Part shown: positions 53,637 through 62,980 of the stretch, one piece after another
Numbering within the stretch: position 1 is the stretch's first letter
Layout of the letters: every line of letters begins with the position of its first letter
NCBI GenBank assembly: GCA_965214675.1
Contig: OZ243969.1
Coordinates: 1,736,001 to 1,800,000, forward strand
Direction: 5' to 3'
DNA length: 64,000 nucleotides
Source of the DNA: WTFY01 sp965214675
Lineage (GTDB): Bacteria > Pseudomonadota > Gammaproteobacteria > UBA4575
Notes under the pieces: generated by a model
Database searches by the model: none
What the model was told of the DNA's origin: nothing
The model's input: the letters and a program-made list of their open reading frames with translations, nothing else
Made by a program: the position numbers and the translations under genes

Positions 53637-54314
53637 ATGGTGAATACCCCAAACAGATCCTCTATTTCCGTTGTGTGGTTGCTCATCGCATCAGCTGCAG
53701 CCTTGTGGTCTATCGCCTATGCGGATCAGTCTGAAGTCGAGTTTGATGAAGGTTTTCACTACCACAGGATATCGCCTGCTTTGCCTGTACAGGCAGCTGC
53801 AGGCCAGGTCGAAGTCTTGGAGTTGTTCTGGTATGGCTGCCCTCATTGTTATGTCTTTGAGAAACACCTGAGCAACTGGGAAACTGGAAAGGCGGATCAC
53901 GTGAAGTTCACACGCATGCCAGCCGTCATGAACCGCAACTGGATGCCGCATGCGAGGGCGTATTATGCACTGGAACAATTGGGAGAAGTGGAGAGACTGC
54001 ACTCCCTATTTTTTGATGCGATTCATGAACAGGGAAGGCGATTACGCAATTTACAATCAATTTCGAGGTTTCTGGGCCATCATGGTGTCGACACTGATTC
54101 ATTTGAAAAAGCTTATAATTCCTCTGCTGTTACCGAGAAGATCCAGCATGCCAGACAACTGGTGCGCAATGCGGGAGCTAACTCGGTACCTACAATCATC
54201 ATAAATGGGAAGTATCGGTCAACTGCATCTGATGCCGGAGGTCATGCACTGCTCCTGCAACTGATAGACAGCTTGTTGATACAGGAAATAAGATCCTCTC
54301 GATCTGAAGGCTAG
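53637..54314 (+). CDS. dsbA: Thiol:disulfide interchange protein DsbA
   Basis: Periplasmic oxidase that inserts disulfide bonds. A signal peptide (about 1-29) is followed by a thioredoxin fold with the active site FWYGCPHCYVFE, and the cis-proline loop NSVPTIIING. The ATG at 53637 fits the signal peptide; the open frame reaches upstream to 53562 without signal-like character. It may be needed for LptD, which LptM (27708) also assists, and for c-type cytochromes. Confidence 0.94.
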   Translation: MVNTPNRSSISVVWLLIASAAALWSIAYADQSEVEFDEGFHYHRISPALPVQAAAGQVEVLELFWYGCPHCYVFEKHLSNWETGKADHVKFTRMPAVMNRNWMPHARAYYALEQLGEVERLHSLFFDAIHEQGRRLRNLQSISRFLGHHGVDTDSFEKAYNSSAVTEKIQHARQLVRNAGANSVPTIIINGKYRSTASDAGGHALLLQLIDSLLIQEIRSSRSEG

Positions 54315-54503
54315 AAAGAATCTATATATGCAGGGCGGTCTGGACCAGTGCTTGATTGGAAATGGACGCGCTGGACAAGTTTGGTGTGTACACTCCTGCG
54401 CCTTGTCCCGATGTATCTCGTAATTGCGTAGACCCGAGTATGCAGCTTATACAGGACGTGAGGATGCATTATCAGCACTAACCATTCTGATCAGCACACC
54501 AGT

Positions 54504-56228
54504 GTGCGTTATCAGCCTGATGAAAACCCCCCGGTAGCACTGGCTCTGGGACTTGGTCTGCAGTTGGCCATCCTTTGTATATCAGGCATTGTACTGACTC
54601 CGGCAATCATAGTCCGTGCTGCTGGCGGCACGGAAGGCTTCTTGTCGTGGGCTGTTTTTGCTGCCGTTTTAGTCAGTGGAGTCAGCACAATGTTGCAAGC
54701 CGTCCGGGTAGGGCGGATTGGCGCAGGTTATGTATTGGCCATGGGTACTTCCGGGGCCTTTATTGCAATTTGCGTTACGGCAATAGTCGAGGGTGGTCCG
54801 GGTATGTTGGCTACACTCGTGGTCGCTTCATCGTTATTCCAGTTCGCACTTTCTGCGCGACTGTCCTTGTTTCGCAGAATACTGACCCCAACCGTGGCAG
54901 GGACGGTCATCATGCTGATACCGGTGACCGTCATGCCCATCATATTTGGATTTCTGAAGGATGTTCCCGAGGGAGCCTCAGGGTTTGCTGCTCCAATGAG
55001 TGCGCTTGCGACCTTGCTCGTAATTGTCTTTATAGCGCTCAAGGCAACTGGGGTGCTTCGTCTCTGGGCACCGGTCATCGGAGTTGTAGCAGGTTCAATA
55101 GTAGCAGGATTTTATGGCCTTTATGATATCGAGCGTATCGTTAACGCCTCTTGGTTTGGGCTTCCGGTGGGCGACTGGCCTGGCATGGATTTAAATTTTG
55201 GGCCGGCCTTTTGGACGCTTCTTCCTGCTTTCGTGTTTGTGACCTTGGTGGGTGCTATCGAAACCATTGGAGATTCAATTGCCATTCAGCGGGTGTCTTG
55301 GCGTCGACCTCGAGCTGCGGATTTCCGGGCCGTGCAGGGAACAGTGGCTGCGGACGGGATGGGAAACTTGTTGTCTGGTCTTTTGGGGACTGTTCCCAAT
55401 ACAACGTATTCAACAAGTGTCGCCGTTGCTGAGCTTACGGGAGTGGGTGCAAGACGGGTAGGTGTCGCCCTTGGGCTTGTCTTTATTGTCGTGGCCTTCG
55501 TTCCCAAAGTGCTTGCCATTATTTTAGCGATTCCAGGGCCAGTGGCAGCCGCGTATATCGGTGTGCTGTTAGTCATGCTCTTTGTGGTGGGCATGAAAGT
55601 TACACTTCAGGATGGCATTGACTACCGTAAGGGACTGATTGCCGGTGCAGCATTCTGGCTTGGAGTTGGCTTCCAGAATGGATGGATTTTTTCCGACCAT
55701 GTCTCGAATTTTGCTGGAGGTCTTTTGGAAAACGGAATGACGGCTGGAGGCCTGGTCGCCATTCTGATGACCATGTTCATGGAACTGACGGAGCCGCGAC
55801 GCAGCCGAATTGAAGTGGTACTCGACCTGTCGGTTTTGCCCAAGATCAGGACATTTCTGGGTGAGTTCACATCACGCAGCAAATGGGACGCAGGCATGGC
55901 AAATCGACTTGTCGGTGCAGCCGAAGAGACCTTGTTAACGCTTCTCGAGCAAAGCCAACATTCGGAGAAGCGGCAACGTCGCCTGCTCGTGACAGCTCAC
56001 AAGGAGGGTGGCGAGGCCGTTCTGGAATTTGTGGCAGCTACGGGTGAGGAAAACCTTCAGGATCGTATCGCGCTACTCGGTGAGCGTGCCGATGCAACTA
56101 CAGGTGAATGGGATGTCTCACTTAGATTATTGCGGCACCTGGCCTCCTCTGTGCGCCATCAGCAATACCATGATACGGACATCGTAACCGTGCATGTGAA
56201 TTCACTTGAGTCGACGCATCAGGCATAG
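54504..56228 (+). CDS. NCS2 nucleobase permease with C-terminal HATPase-like domain
   Basis: A 574-residue protein. Residues 1 to about 425 are a nucleobase:cation symporter 2 (xanthine/uracil permease) with the expected 14 segments; landmarks are ETIGDSIAIQR and TVPNTTYSTSVAVAELTGVGARRVG (shown here in part), with the conserved Glu of the substrate site. After residue about 430 comes a soluble part of some 145 residues that resembles RsbW-like HATPase domains: NRLVGAAEETLLTLLEQ lies at the N-box and EWDVSLRLLRHLASSV at the end, but without the DxGxG loop. The GTG start has no strong ribosome-binding site. Substrate: a purine or pyrimidine, not decided. Confidence 0.8.
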   Translation: MRYQPDENPPVALALGLGLQLAILCISGIVLTPAIIVRAAGGTEGFLSWAVFAAVLVSGVSTMLQAVRVGRIGAGYVLAMGTSGAFIAICVTAIVEGGPGMLATLVVASSLFQFALSARLSLFRRILTPTVAGTVIMLIPVTVMPIIFGFLKDVPEGASGFAAPMSALATLLVIVFIALKATGVLRLWAPVIGVVAGSIVAGFYGLYDIERIVNASWFGLPVGDWPGMDLNFGPAFWTLLPAFVFVTLVGAIETIGDSIAIQRVSWRRPRAADFRAVQGTVAADGMGNLLSGLLGTVPNTTYSTSVAVAELTGVGARRVGVALGLVFIVVAFVPKVLAIILAIPGPVAAAYIGVLLVMLFVVGMKVTLQDGIDYRKGLIAGAAFWLGVGFQNGWIFSDHVSNFAGGLLENGMTAGGLVAILMTMFMELTEPRRSRIEVVLDLSVLPKIRTFLGEFTSRSKWDAGMANRLVGAAEETLLTLLEQSQHSEKRQRRLLVTAHKEGGEAVLEFVAATGEENLQDRIALLGERADATTGEWDVSLRLLRHLASSVRHQQYHDTDIVTVHVNSLESTHQA

Positions 56229-56416
56229 CCGTGACGGGTCCAAGCTCAAAATACGGCACTCGCTGATCTCGTCGTTTCAGTGACATTTTGCCACCTGGAA
56301 TCTAAGTATTGCCGACATTCGCATACCAGGTGTACAGGGTTTGGGTACACATTAGGCCGATACACGCAGGACCTGAAATAAAAGTCAGACAACTCCGGAA
56401 GGCATGTAAAGAATAT

Positions 56417-56445
56417 TTGGTTTCGCACCAATGATTCACTATAAT
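56417..56445 (+). promoter_or_regulatory. Candidate sigma-70 promoter of the cytochrome c5 gene
   Basis: A perfect TATAAT lies at 56440-56445, 17 bases after a weak -35 (TTGGTT, 56417-56422). It is 44 bases before the GTG start of the cytochrome c5 gene. Confidence 0.5.
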
Positions 56446-56488
56446 TCGCAGCGCATTAAAGCAGAATCAACGTAAATTAGGAGTTCAT

Positions 56489-56983
56489 GTGAGCGGTCAA
56501 AGGTTTATAAAAACGTTAAAAGTCGTATTTGGGGTAATGGTTGGATCAACCATCGGGATTCTGGCATTGGCAAATGTTCTAATTTCGGATGCGGATTATT
56601 CTCATGAGACCGTGATTAAGGAAAATATCGAGGACCGCATCAGACCGGTAGGCAATGTGCACCTATCGGGTGAATCCATAGTAGCCGGAACCCCTGTTGC
56701 CGATGAAGCTGATAATAATGAACCTGTGCTGGTAGCTGCTGCAGAAAAATCTGTAGAGGAAATCTATCAGGCCTGTGCCGTGTGCCATGGAGCAGGCGTA
56801 CTGAATGCTCCAAAGCTGGGAGATAAGGCAGGCTGGGGACCGCGTCTGGCCAAGGGTGTGGATCAGATTTATGAGAATGCCATCAATGGAATGGGCGCCA
56901 TGCCTCCCAAAGGCGGCCGTCTTGATTTTTCTGACGAAGATATCAAGAGAACTGTAGACTATATGCTGGACTCGGTTCGCTAG
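56489..56983 (+). CDS. Cytochrome c5 family protein
   Basis: A 164-residue membrane-anchored monohaem cytochrome. One membrane helix lies at about 10-31 and the haem site CAVCH at 96-100; an MPPKGG segment downstream supplies the axial Met. The first ATG is followed at once by a stop, so the GTG two bases later is the start; a TTAGGAG ribosome-binding site supports it. It probably shuttles electrons in the periplasm next to the cytochrome c4. Confidence 0.9.
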   Translation: MSGQRFIKTLKVVFGVMVGSTIGILALANVLISDADYSHETVIKENIEDRIRPVGNVHLSGESIVAGTPVADEADNNEPVLVAAAEKSVEEIYQACAVCHGAGVLNAPKLGDKAGWGPRLAKGVDQIYENAINGMGAMPPKGGRLDFSDEDIKRTVDYMLDSVR

Positions 56984-57014
56984 CTACTAGCCAATTTTTC
57001 TGGCAGCTTGTTTT

Positions 57015-57036
57015 CCAGGGGGTTGAAATCCCCTGG
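57015..57036. repeat. Hairpin between cytochrome c5 and ubiK
   Basis: A 7-bp perfect inverted repeat (CCAGGGG / CCCCTGG, 8-base loop) lies between two convergent genes. It lacks a T run on either side, so it may be a weak terminator or a barrier. The loop and stem recall a tRNA T-arm, but no tRNA surrounds it. Confidence 0.3.
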
Positions 57037-57131
57037 CCCACAAATTCTTCAGAAAGACTGAATTCAGGGCAGGATCATACACCTGCAGGACGGGATGGCT
57101 TGGGCAGTGGCGGGACTGCCACATCCATTAT

Positions 57132-57383
57132 TCACCCGGTATCGCTCCCTTCGAGTTCCTGCACACGCTGTTCCAATTCCTTCACGCGCAACTGGCTTTG
57201 CGCCAGCATTTCGCTTTGCGTATCAAATTCCTTGCGTGTCACCAGTTCAAGTCGCTGAAATACACTTTCTGCAACCGCACGCGCATTTTTCTCGACCTTG
57301 TCCTTGCCGCTCCTCAGGTCATCAGGGAGCACAGCATCGAGCTTGCGTGATAACTCATCCAAAATACTTGAATCAAGTTTCAT
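57132..57383 (-). CDS. ubiK: Ubiquinone accessory factor UbiK (YqiC)
   Basis: An 83-residue coiled-coil protein that helps UbiJ in ubiquinone synthesis. The N-terminus MKLDSSILDELSRKLDAVLP and the heptad-rich C-terminus LAQSQLRVKELEQRVQELE fit the family (E. coli YqiC 96 residues). The ATG at 57383 is chosen because GGAG lies nine bases upstream; a second ATG at 57398 has none. Confidence 0.88.
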   Translation of the reverse strand: MKLDSSILDELSRKLDAVLPDDLRSGKDKVEKNARAVAESVFQRLELVTRKEFDTQSEMLAQSQLRVKELEQRVQELEGSDTG

Positions 57384-57446
57384 AGCCGGATACTCCATAT
57401 AAAACTAGGAAACGCCTCACCCTAGCATACTAGGGCTAAATTTTTA

Positions 57447-57463
57447 TGCACCTAAACCGTGCA
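57447..57463 (+). promoter_or_regulatory. NtrC-type binding site upstream of torF-glnK-amtB
   Basis: TGCAC, seven bases, GTGCA: exact match to the NtrC dyad consensus. The site is about 100 bases upstream of the sigma-54 promoter. A second, shorter palindrome (TGCACGATCGTGCA) at 57481-57494 has only four bases between half-sites and could be a weaker or unrelated site. Confidence 0.7.
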
Positions 57464-57558
57464 TGCAGGGTTCAGTTGCGTGCACGATCGTGCATGCAGT
57501 CCAGCTCAATAGCTGCTAGATCCAACTAACTAATTGATTTAAATAGAATATCTAGTTT

Positions 57559-57573
57559 TGGCACGATGTGTGC
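57559..57573 (+). promoter_or_regulatory. Sigma-54 promoter of torF-glnK-amtB
   Basis: TGGCACG, four bases, GTGC: matches the sigma-54 consensus TGGCACG-N4-TTGC at 10 of 11 positions with exact spacing. The start would be near 57585, about 37 bases before torF. Confidence 0.85.
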
Positions 57574-57621
57574 TTGAGTTCTTGTACGTTTTTTTGAATT
57601 TAGTGTCCGGGAGGAAGACCA

Positions 57622-58320
57622 ATGTACAAAAGATTATCCAAGATATTGCTCATGGCCGTCATGATCAGTCCTGTGGTGCCGTTATCAGTTGCAGCCGAGA
57701 TGAGTGTGACGGGAAATGCCGGGGTCCTGTCGGATTATATTTTCAGAGGGATCCCACAAGATTCTGGTGTTGCTAACGGCGGCGTCGATCTGGAAGTTGG
57801 GGGATTGTATCTAGGCACATGGATTGCAGATGTAGGGGAAGGGATCGAGCAGGATTTCTACACAGGATATGTGCAGGAGTTACCTGGCGGTCTGTACCTA
57901 GGTGCTGGGTTCACCAGCTATCAGTACTCCGATGACTTCGACGATGAGTATAACGAAATCAACGTATATGCCGGCTGGAGCAGCGAGAATCTGTCGCTGG
58001 ACCTGGAGTATACGGATGGTGAGTACAACGGAGTATTCACTGAGCTTGTGAATGGTGTAGAGGTTGATAAAGGTGACGAATACGGATTCGTTGCAGCTAC
58101 CTTGGGCTACGGTGGGGCTTATCTGACCTACGGCGATTTCACCGATGATGCCGATGAAGCTTTGGGAAATTACCTTGAATTTGGCTACTCGCTTGATGTT
58201 TCAGGGTTTGAGGTGACCGCAGCAATCGTACATACAGATGCTGACATCTTGCAGAACGAAGATGACGATGATGAAACTGAGGCTTATATCAGTATTCATC
58301 ACAGTTTTGAGCTTATGTAA
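57622..58320 (+). CDS. TorF family putative outer-membrane porin
   Basis: A 232-residue protein of the TorF (conserved family of about 230-250 residues). A signal peptide (about 1-25) precedes a mature chain of short amphipathic strands, rich in Gly, Tyr and acidic residues, with the landmark VLSDYIFRGIPQDSGVANGGV. It is probably a small outer-membrane channel, and its place in a nitrogen-regulated operon suggests that it passes a nitrogen compound. A GGGAGGAAG ribosome-binding site precedes the ATG. Confidence 0.83.
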   Translation: MYKRLSKILLMAVMISPVVPLSVAAEMSVTGNAGVLSDYIFRGIPQDSGVANGGVDLEVGGLYLGTWIADVGEGIEQDFYTGYVQELPGGLYLGAGFTSYQYSDDFDDEYNEINVYAGWSSENLSLDLEYTDGEYNGVFTELVNGVEVDKGDEYGFVAATLGYGGAYLTYGDFTDDADEALGNYLEFGYSLDVSGFEVTAAIVHTDADILQNEDDDDETEAYISIHHSFELM

Positions 58321-58413
58321 CGGAAGGGCACGAACAGATCGAGATGTTTCCACTACCTTATCCAGTTTGAATTTAGACCACTCAGATCAACAGCAAAATC
58401 AGGAGTAATAACT

Positions 58414-58752
58414 ATGAAGCTTGTTACCGCAATTGTTAAGCCGTTTAAGCTTGATTATGTACGTGAAGCTTTGTCGGAAATAGGTGTAACAGGTGTGACC
58501 GTTGTCGAAGTCAAAGGCTTCGGCAGACAGAAAGGGCACACGGAGTTATATCGGGGTGCAGAGTACGTGGTCGATTTCTTACCTAAAGTGATGCTGGAAA
58601 TCGCTGTCGACAGCGATTTGCTGGATTCGGTAGTAGAGGCAATCAGTAAAGCTGCCAACACGGGAAAAATCGGTGATGGAAAAATTTTCGTCACACCTCT
58701 CGAACAAGTTGTTCGTATACGTACCGGCGAAACAGGTACGGATGCCCTGTAA
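58414..58752 (+). CDS. glnK: PII signalling protein GlnK
   Basis: Nitrogen-sensing trimer of 112 residues that blocks AmtB and is controlled by uridylylation. The T-loop TELYRGAEYVVDFLPK carries Tyr51, and the C-terminal GKIGDGKIFVTPLEQVVRIRTGE is intact. It lies between torF and amtB, and the AGGAG ribosome-binding site is clear. Confidence 0.96.
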   Translation: MKLVTAIVKPFKLDYVREALSEIGVTGVTVVEVKGFGRQKGHTELYRGAEYVVDFLPKVMLEIAVDSDLLDSVVEAISKAANTGKIGDGKIFVTPLEQVVRIRTGETGTDAL

Positions 58753-58780
58753 AGATAAATACATTCCTTAGGAGGAAGTT

Positions 58781-60049
58781 GTGGTAGATCAAATTTTTGA
58801 ATTGCAATATGCGATTGACACCTTTTACTTTTTGGTGTGCGGCGCATTAGTGATGTGGATGGCTGCCGGCTTTTCTATGCTCGAGTCAGGGCTTGTACGG
58901 AGTAAAAATACAGCTGAGATCCTTACCAAAAATGTCGCGCTTTATTCAATAGCCTGCATCATGTACATGATTTGTGGGTATATGATCATGTATGACGGGG
59001 CATGGTTTTTATCAGGCATCGCCGGTGGTGAGAGTCTGGTAGATGATGTATTGGCTGCTTCTGCAGAAAACGGATTCCACGGTGACTCTGTATATGCCGA
59101 TGCATCGGATTTCTTTTTCCAGGTGGTGTTTGTTGCCACGTCCATGTCGATCGTATCCGGCGCAGTTGCTGAGCGAATGAAAATGTGGTCATTTTTGTTG
59201 TTTGTCGTTGTGTTTACCGGATTGATTTATCCGTTGGAAGGCAGCTGGACCTGGAATGGGAAAGACGTCTTTGGTTTATTTAATCTCGGGGATGCCGGAT
59301 TTTCCGATTTCGCCGGATCTGGCATCGTTCATATGGCAGGTGCAACAGCTGCATTGGCTGGAGTACTGCTGCTCGGCGCCCGCAAAGGCAAGTACGGGCC
59401 CGATGGCAAAGTTGTCGCTATTCCCGGAGCAAATCTTCCACTTGCCACATTAGGCACATTCATTCTGTGGATGGGCTGGTTTGGCTTTAACGGCGGATCT
59501 GTCCTGAAGCTTGGAGACGCGGCTAGCGCCAATGCGGTTGCTATGGTGTTCTTGAATACCAATGCGGCAGCAGCAGGAGGGCTTATGGCAGCCTTGATAA
59601 CTGCGCGTTTGTGGTTTTGGCAAGGCGGACCTGACCATGGCCCTGAACGGCGCACTGGCGGGGTTAGTGGCCATTACAGCTGAGCCCTCTACCCCTTCCG
59701 CCTTGTTTGCTACGCTCATTGGTGCGGCAGGCGGCGTCTTGGTGGTTATGTCGATCGTACTACTGGACAAAGTCAAAATAGATGACCCTGTTGGTGCGAT
59801 TTCCGTGCATGGGACGGTAGGATTGTGGGGGCTGCTAGCCGTACCACTGACTAATCCTGGTGTGACGTTCAGCGGGCAACTACTGGGGTGCTGCTACGAT
59901 ATTTGTCTGGGTATTTTTGACAAGCCTGATCATCTGGAGTGTGATCAAGGTATTTATGGGAATTCGTATCAGTGAAGAGGAAGAGATGCAAGGAAGCAGA
60001 TATTTCCGAGTGCGGTATGGAGGCCTATCCAGAATTTGTGATTGAATAG
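58781..60049 (+). pseudogene. amtB: Ammonium transporter AmtB, with three apparent frameshifts
   Basis: Ammonium channel. The frame is intact for about 280 residues (GTG start, AGGAGGA ribosome-binding site), with the first pore histidine in GSGIVHMAGATAALAG. Reading then has to change frame three times to keep the conserved AmtB sequence: at the tttt run 59615-59618, at gggg 59885-59888, and at the aa in 59994-59995; each needs one base removed. The total of three restores the frame, and the second pore His (SVHGTVGLWGLLA) and the C-terminal EEEEMQG..MEAYPEFVIE survive. The corrected protein would have about 421 residues. Sequence errors in homopolymers look likely, but a recent loss of function is possible. 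Confidence 0.82.
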
Positions 60050-60073
60050 CCACTGGTGAAGCCTTGTTTTAAA

Positions 60074-60100
60074 AGCGCCTCTCAGGAGGCGCTTTTTTTA
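60074..60100. terminator. Bidirectional terminator between amtB and speE
   Basis: An 8-bp stem (AGCGCCTC 60074-60081, GAGGCGCT 60086-60093, loop tcag) is followed by seven T on the plus strand and preceded by TTTTAAAA, so that the minus-strand transcript also ends in U. It separates the convergent amtB and speE. Confidence 0.88.
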
Positions 60101-60105
60101 TCCGC

Positions 60106-61029
60106 TTACTTCATGAATTGTGGCACTGAAAGGCTGGCGAGATGAATAGAGTGGTTGTAGTACCTGGTTTCGAATCCGGGGTGTCTCGCAGATTTCTCAC
60201 GGACAAAGGCTAGCTGGCCGGATTTGCTTGCAATTGTTGCACTCCACCATCCCGTTGGATAGCAGGGTTGTGGAAAGTGGATCAGGTCCGTATCCAAAAA
60301 TCCGGCAACCCGCATGGAATCGTGCATGGGCTTGATGATGCTTTCAAGATGGAGTACAGGCGATTCACTTTGTTGGATGAGCAAGCCCTCGGGCCTGAGC
60401 ACGTGAAAACAATCTGTATAGAAAGAAGTCGAGAAGAGACCTTCTCCTGGACCGATGGGGTCGGTACTGTCTACGATGATGATGTCTACGGAACTGGGCT
60501 GGCACATCTGTACCCACTCAACAGCATCTTCAAAAATTAATTTCACACGGGGATCATGATTATCCGTGCACAAGTCGGGAAAATACATCTCTGACAGCCT
60601 CGTGACCCGCTCATCGATTTCGACCTGTGAAATATTCTGCACGCAATGAATGTTGGGCTACCTCGTGCAGCGAGCCGCAATCCCCACCTCCTGCTATGAC
60701 TACGCTCTCCGGGTTAGGGAGTGACTGAACAGGGCCGGGTGTACCAGCATTTCATGGTATATAAAGTTGTCCCGTTCCGTTAGCATTATGAAACCGTCAA
60801 TCACCATCAGTGTGCCAAAGCTTTTGGTGGAGTAGATCTCTACATTCTGAAAAGGTGTCTGTTCCTGATGCAGTCGTTCTTCAATCTCAAATGAGAGAGC
60901 AGTACCGCCTTCCGTGCAGGCCTCAGTAAACCATTTTTTACTTTTGTCCAACACGTGGGTATCTATTCGAAGAAGATTTACAGATGCGCTTGAGTAGGCA
61001 ATTACAGATGGCAAGTCCAGATCATACAT
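60106..61029 (-). pseudogene. speE: Spermidine synthase SpeE, with two apparent frameshifts
   Basis: Transfers aminopropyl groups to putrescine. Two fragments are readable: the first has KWFTEACTEGGTALSF, EQTPFQNVEIYSTKSFG and ERDNFIYHEMLVHPALF; the second has VEIDERVTRLSEMYFPDL, VDIIIVDSTDPIGPGEGLF and the substrate region. Joining them needs one base added at a CCC run (plus 60717-60719) and one removed at TT (plus 60645-60646), which restores NPESVVIAGGGDCGSLHEV between them. The start is unclear: ATG at 61029 or GTG at 60954. Sequence error or decay cannot be told apart here. It is divergent from speA. Confidence 0.8.
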
Positions 61030-61036
61030 TATTGCT

Positions 61037-62980
61037 GTGAATATCCGTAAGCATTGGAGCGTTGGTAATGCCAAGATTCATTACCGGGTCCCCGGCTGGG
61101 GAATGGACTTTTTTGACATTAACGATGCGGGGCACGTCAGCACTAGGGCAGGCAATCAAGAACTCGATCTTTATTCGCTTGGCATGGACCTTAAAGACAG
61201 AGGGATTGGCTTTCCTGTCCTGGTCCGTTTCCCGCATATCCTGCAGGGTATGTTGAGCAAGCTGAATAATGCATTCCAAAAGGCGATGACTCACTGCGGA
61301 TATACCGGTAATTATGTGGCTGCTTACCCGATTAAAGTCAATCAGCAGTCATCCGTAATTCAGCATTTCAGCCAACAAAGCCAGTGGCCAATTGCTTTTG
61401 AGGCAGGTAGCAAGGCAGAACTGATTGCCTGTCTGGGAACGATCCAGACACGGAACCAGACAATAATCTGCAATGGCTATAAGGATGAGGCCTATATGCA
61501 ACTGGCACTGACTGGATGTTTACTGGGTCATGAGGTCGTTGTCGTTCTGGAGAATTTGAATGAACTCCTGCTTGTACTGAAGCAATCCGAGGAGATGGAT
61601 GTTCAGCCGGTTCTTGGCATGCGGGTGCGTCTGTCTGCCGTTGCAGAAGGCAAATGGCAAAACACTGGAGGTGAGCATTCAAAGTTTGGCTTGACTGCAG
61701 ATCAGGTCTTGCAACTTGTCAATGAGTTACAGAGAAAAAAGATGCTTGGCTGTGTGCGGATGTTGCATTTTCACATGGGATCCCAGATTCCTTCATTGCG
61801 GCATATACGTGCGGGCATTGAAGAGGCCATGAGTTGTTTTGTGGAGCTGCATCGACTCGGATTACAGATCAGCCAGTTGAACGTAGGTGGCGGTCTTGCC
61901 GTAGATTATGAGGGTAGCCTGTCGAATGCGTATTTTTCAAGAGAGTACAGCGTGGATGAATATGCTGACTCCGTTGTACGTACAGTTCATAGGATATGTA
62001 TGGAAAACGGTGTAGCGGAACCTACAGTATTTACAGAAAGCGGACGAGCCATGACAGCATATCATGCCGTATTGATTACCAATGTGATTGATTCCGAGAC
62101 CCGGGTGGAGGATCCTACCGATACCGTTGTGGATCATTCCATGAGTCGGGAACATGGAGGCGAAAATCTAGAGGAGCTTGTGGAGCTGTGTCGACATATT
62201 CAATCCTGTTCTCAAAAGCAGGGTATTCAGATCGATTTTTCACACAGTTTTACCCGCCTGACTCAAGCTGTAAACCAGGTGAACCATGCGTTCACTCATG
62301 CAGGTCTTACATTAGTTCAAAAGGCCTATGCAGAAAAAATTGCCAAGGCAGCTTATAGACAACTATCAAAGCACAAGGAAAGCTTGGATGTGCATCAAAG
62401 ACGCGATCTTGATAAAAAATTGGTTGAAAAATATATCTGCAATTTTTCTTTGTTTCAGTCGGCACCGGATATCTGGGGGCTGAATCAGATTTTTCCAGTC
62501 TTGCCATTGCATCATTTGAATCAGGCTCCAACACGGCAGGTACGATTATATGACCTTACCTGCGATTCGGACGGTCAGATTGATCGCTATGTCGAAGCAG
62601 ATTCAATTCAGCCCTACCTTTCCATGCATGAGTTCAGTCCGGGACAGGACTACCTGGTGGGCATGTTTCTGGTTGGTGCGTATCAGGAAATACTGGGCGA
62701 CCTGCATAACCTGTTTGGAGATACGACTGCGGTAAATATCAAGGTGAATTCTGACGGGAGTTACCAGGTATGTGAGTGGCGAGGAGGAGATACTACTGAG
62801 GAAGTACTGTCCCATGTTCACATCGATGCAGCAAAAATGCGCAAGACCTGGCATGCGCACCTTGCTGAAATGAATACACCGGAACCGATCACCGAACGGG
62901 TTTTATACACGCTAGAAACTGCTTTGCAGGCCAACAACTACTTGGTATCGCCCTCGAGACAATCTTTGCATTCATCGTGA
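61037..62980 (+). CDS. speA: Biosynthetic arginine decarboxylase SpeA
   Basis: PLP enzyme making agmatine from arginine for polyamines. The 647 residues are contiguous. The PLP-lysine segment AAYPIKVNQQ, the helix start EAGSKAELIA, the HFHMGSQIPSLRHIRAG and NVGGGLAVDYEGS loops, the FTESGRAMTAYHAV segment and the C-terminal YLVGMFLVGAYQEILGDLHN are all present. The GTG start at 61037 has no good ribosome-binding site; the first 20 residues look unlike the family, so the true start or a small error there is open. It shares its upstream region with speE. Confidence 0.93.
   Translation: MNIRKHWSVGNAKIHYRVPGWGMDFFDINDAGHVSTRAGNQELDLYSLGMDLKDRGIGFPVLVRFPHILQGMLSKLNNAFQKAMTHCGYTGNYVAAYPIKVNQQSSVIQHFSQQSQWPIAFEAGSKAELIACLGTIQTRNQTIICNGYKDEAYMQLALTGCLLGHEVVVVLENLNELLLVLKQSEEMDVQPVLGMRVRLSAVAEGKWQNTGGEHSKFGLTADQVLQLVNELQRKKMLGCVRMLHFHMGSQIPSLRHIRAGIEEAMSCFVELHRLGLQISQLNVGGGLAVDYEGSLSNAYFSREYSVDEYADSVVRTVHRICMENGVAEPTVFTESGRAMTAYHAVLITNVIDSETRVEDPTDTVVDHSMSREHGGENLEELVELCRHIQSCSQKQGIQIDFSHSFTRLTQAVNQVNHAFTHAGLTLVQKAYAEKIAKAAYRQLSKHKESLDVHQRRDLDKKLVEKYICNFSLFQSAPDIWGLNQIFPVLPLHHLNQAPTRQVRLYDLTCDSDGQIDRYVEADSIQPYLSMHEFSPGQDYLVGMFLVGAYQEILGDLHNLFGDTTAVNIKVNSDGSYQVCEWRGGDTTEEVLSHVHIDAAKMRKTWHAHLAEMNTPEPITERVLYTLETALQANNYLVSPSRQSLHSS

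Noticed and set aside
57015..57036. tRNA T-arm-like hairpin, possible attachment-site remnant
   Set aside because: Only the arm is seen; no acceptor stem, D-arm or anticodon arm around it, and no integrase next to it.
61037..61100. Alternative SpeA start or frameshift at the N-terminus
   Set aside because: The early residues look unusual, but without an alignment neither a frameshift nor another start can be supported; left as an open point in the feature.
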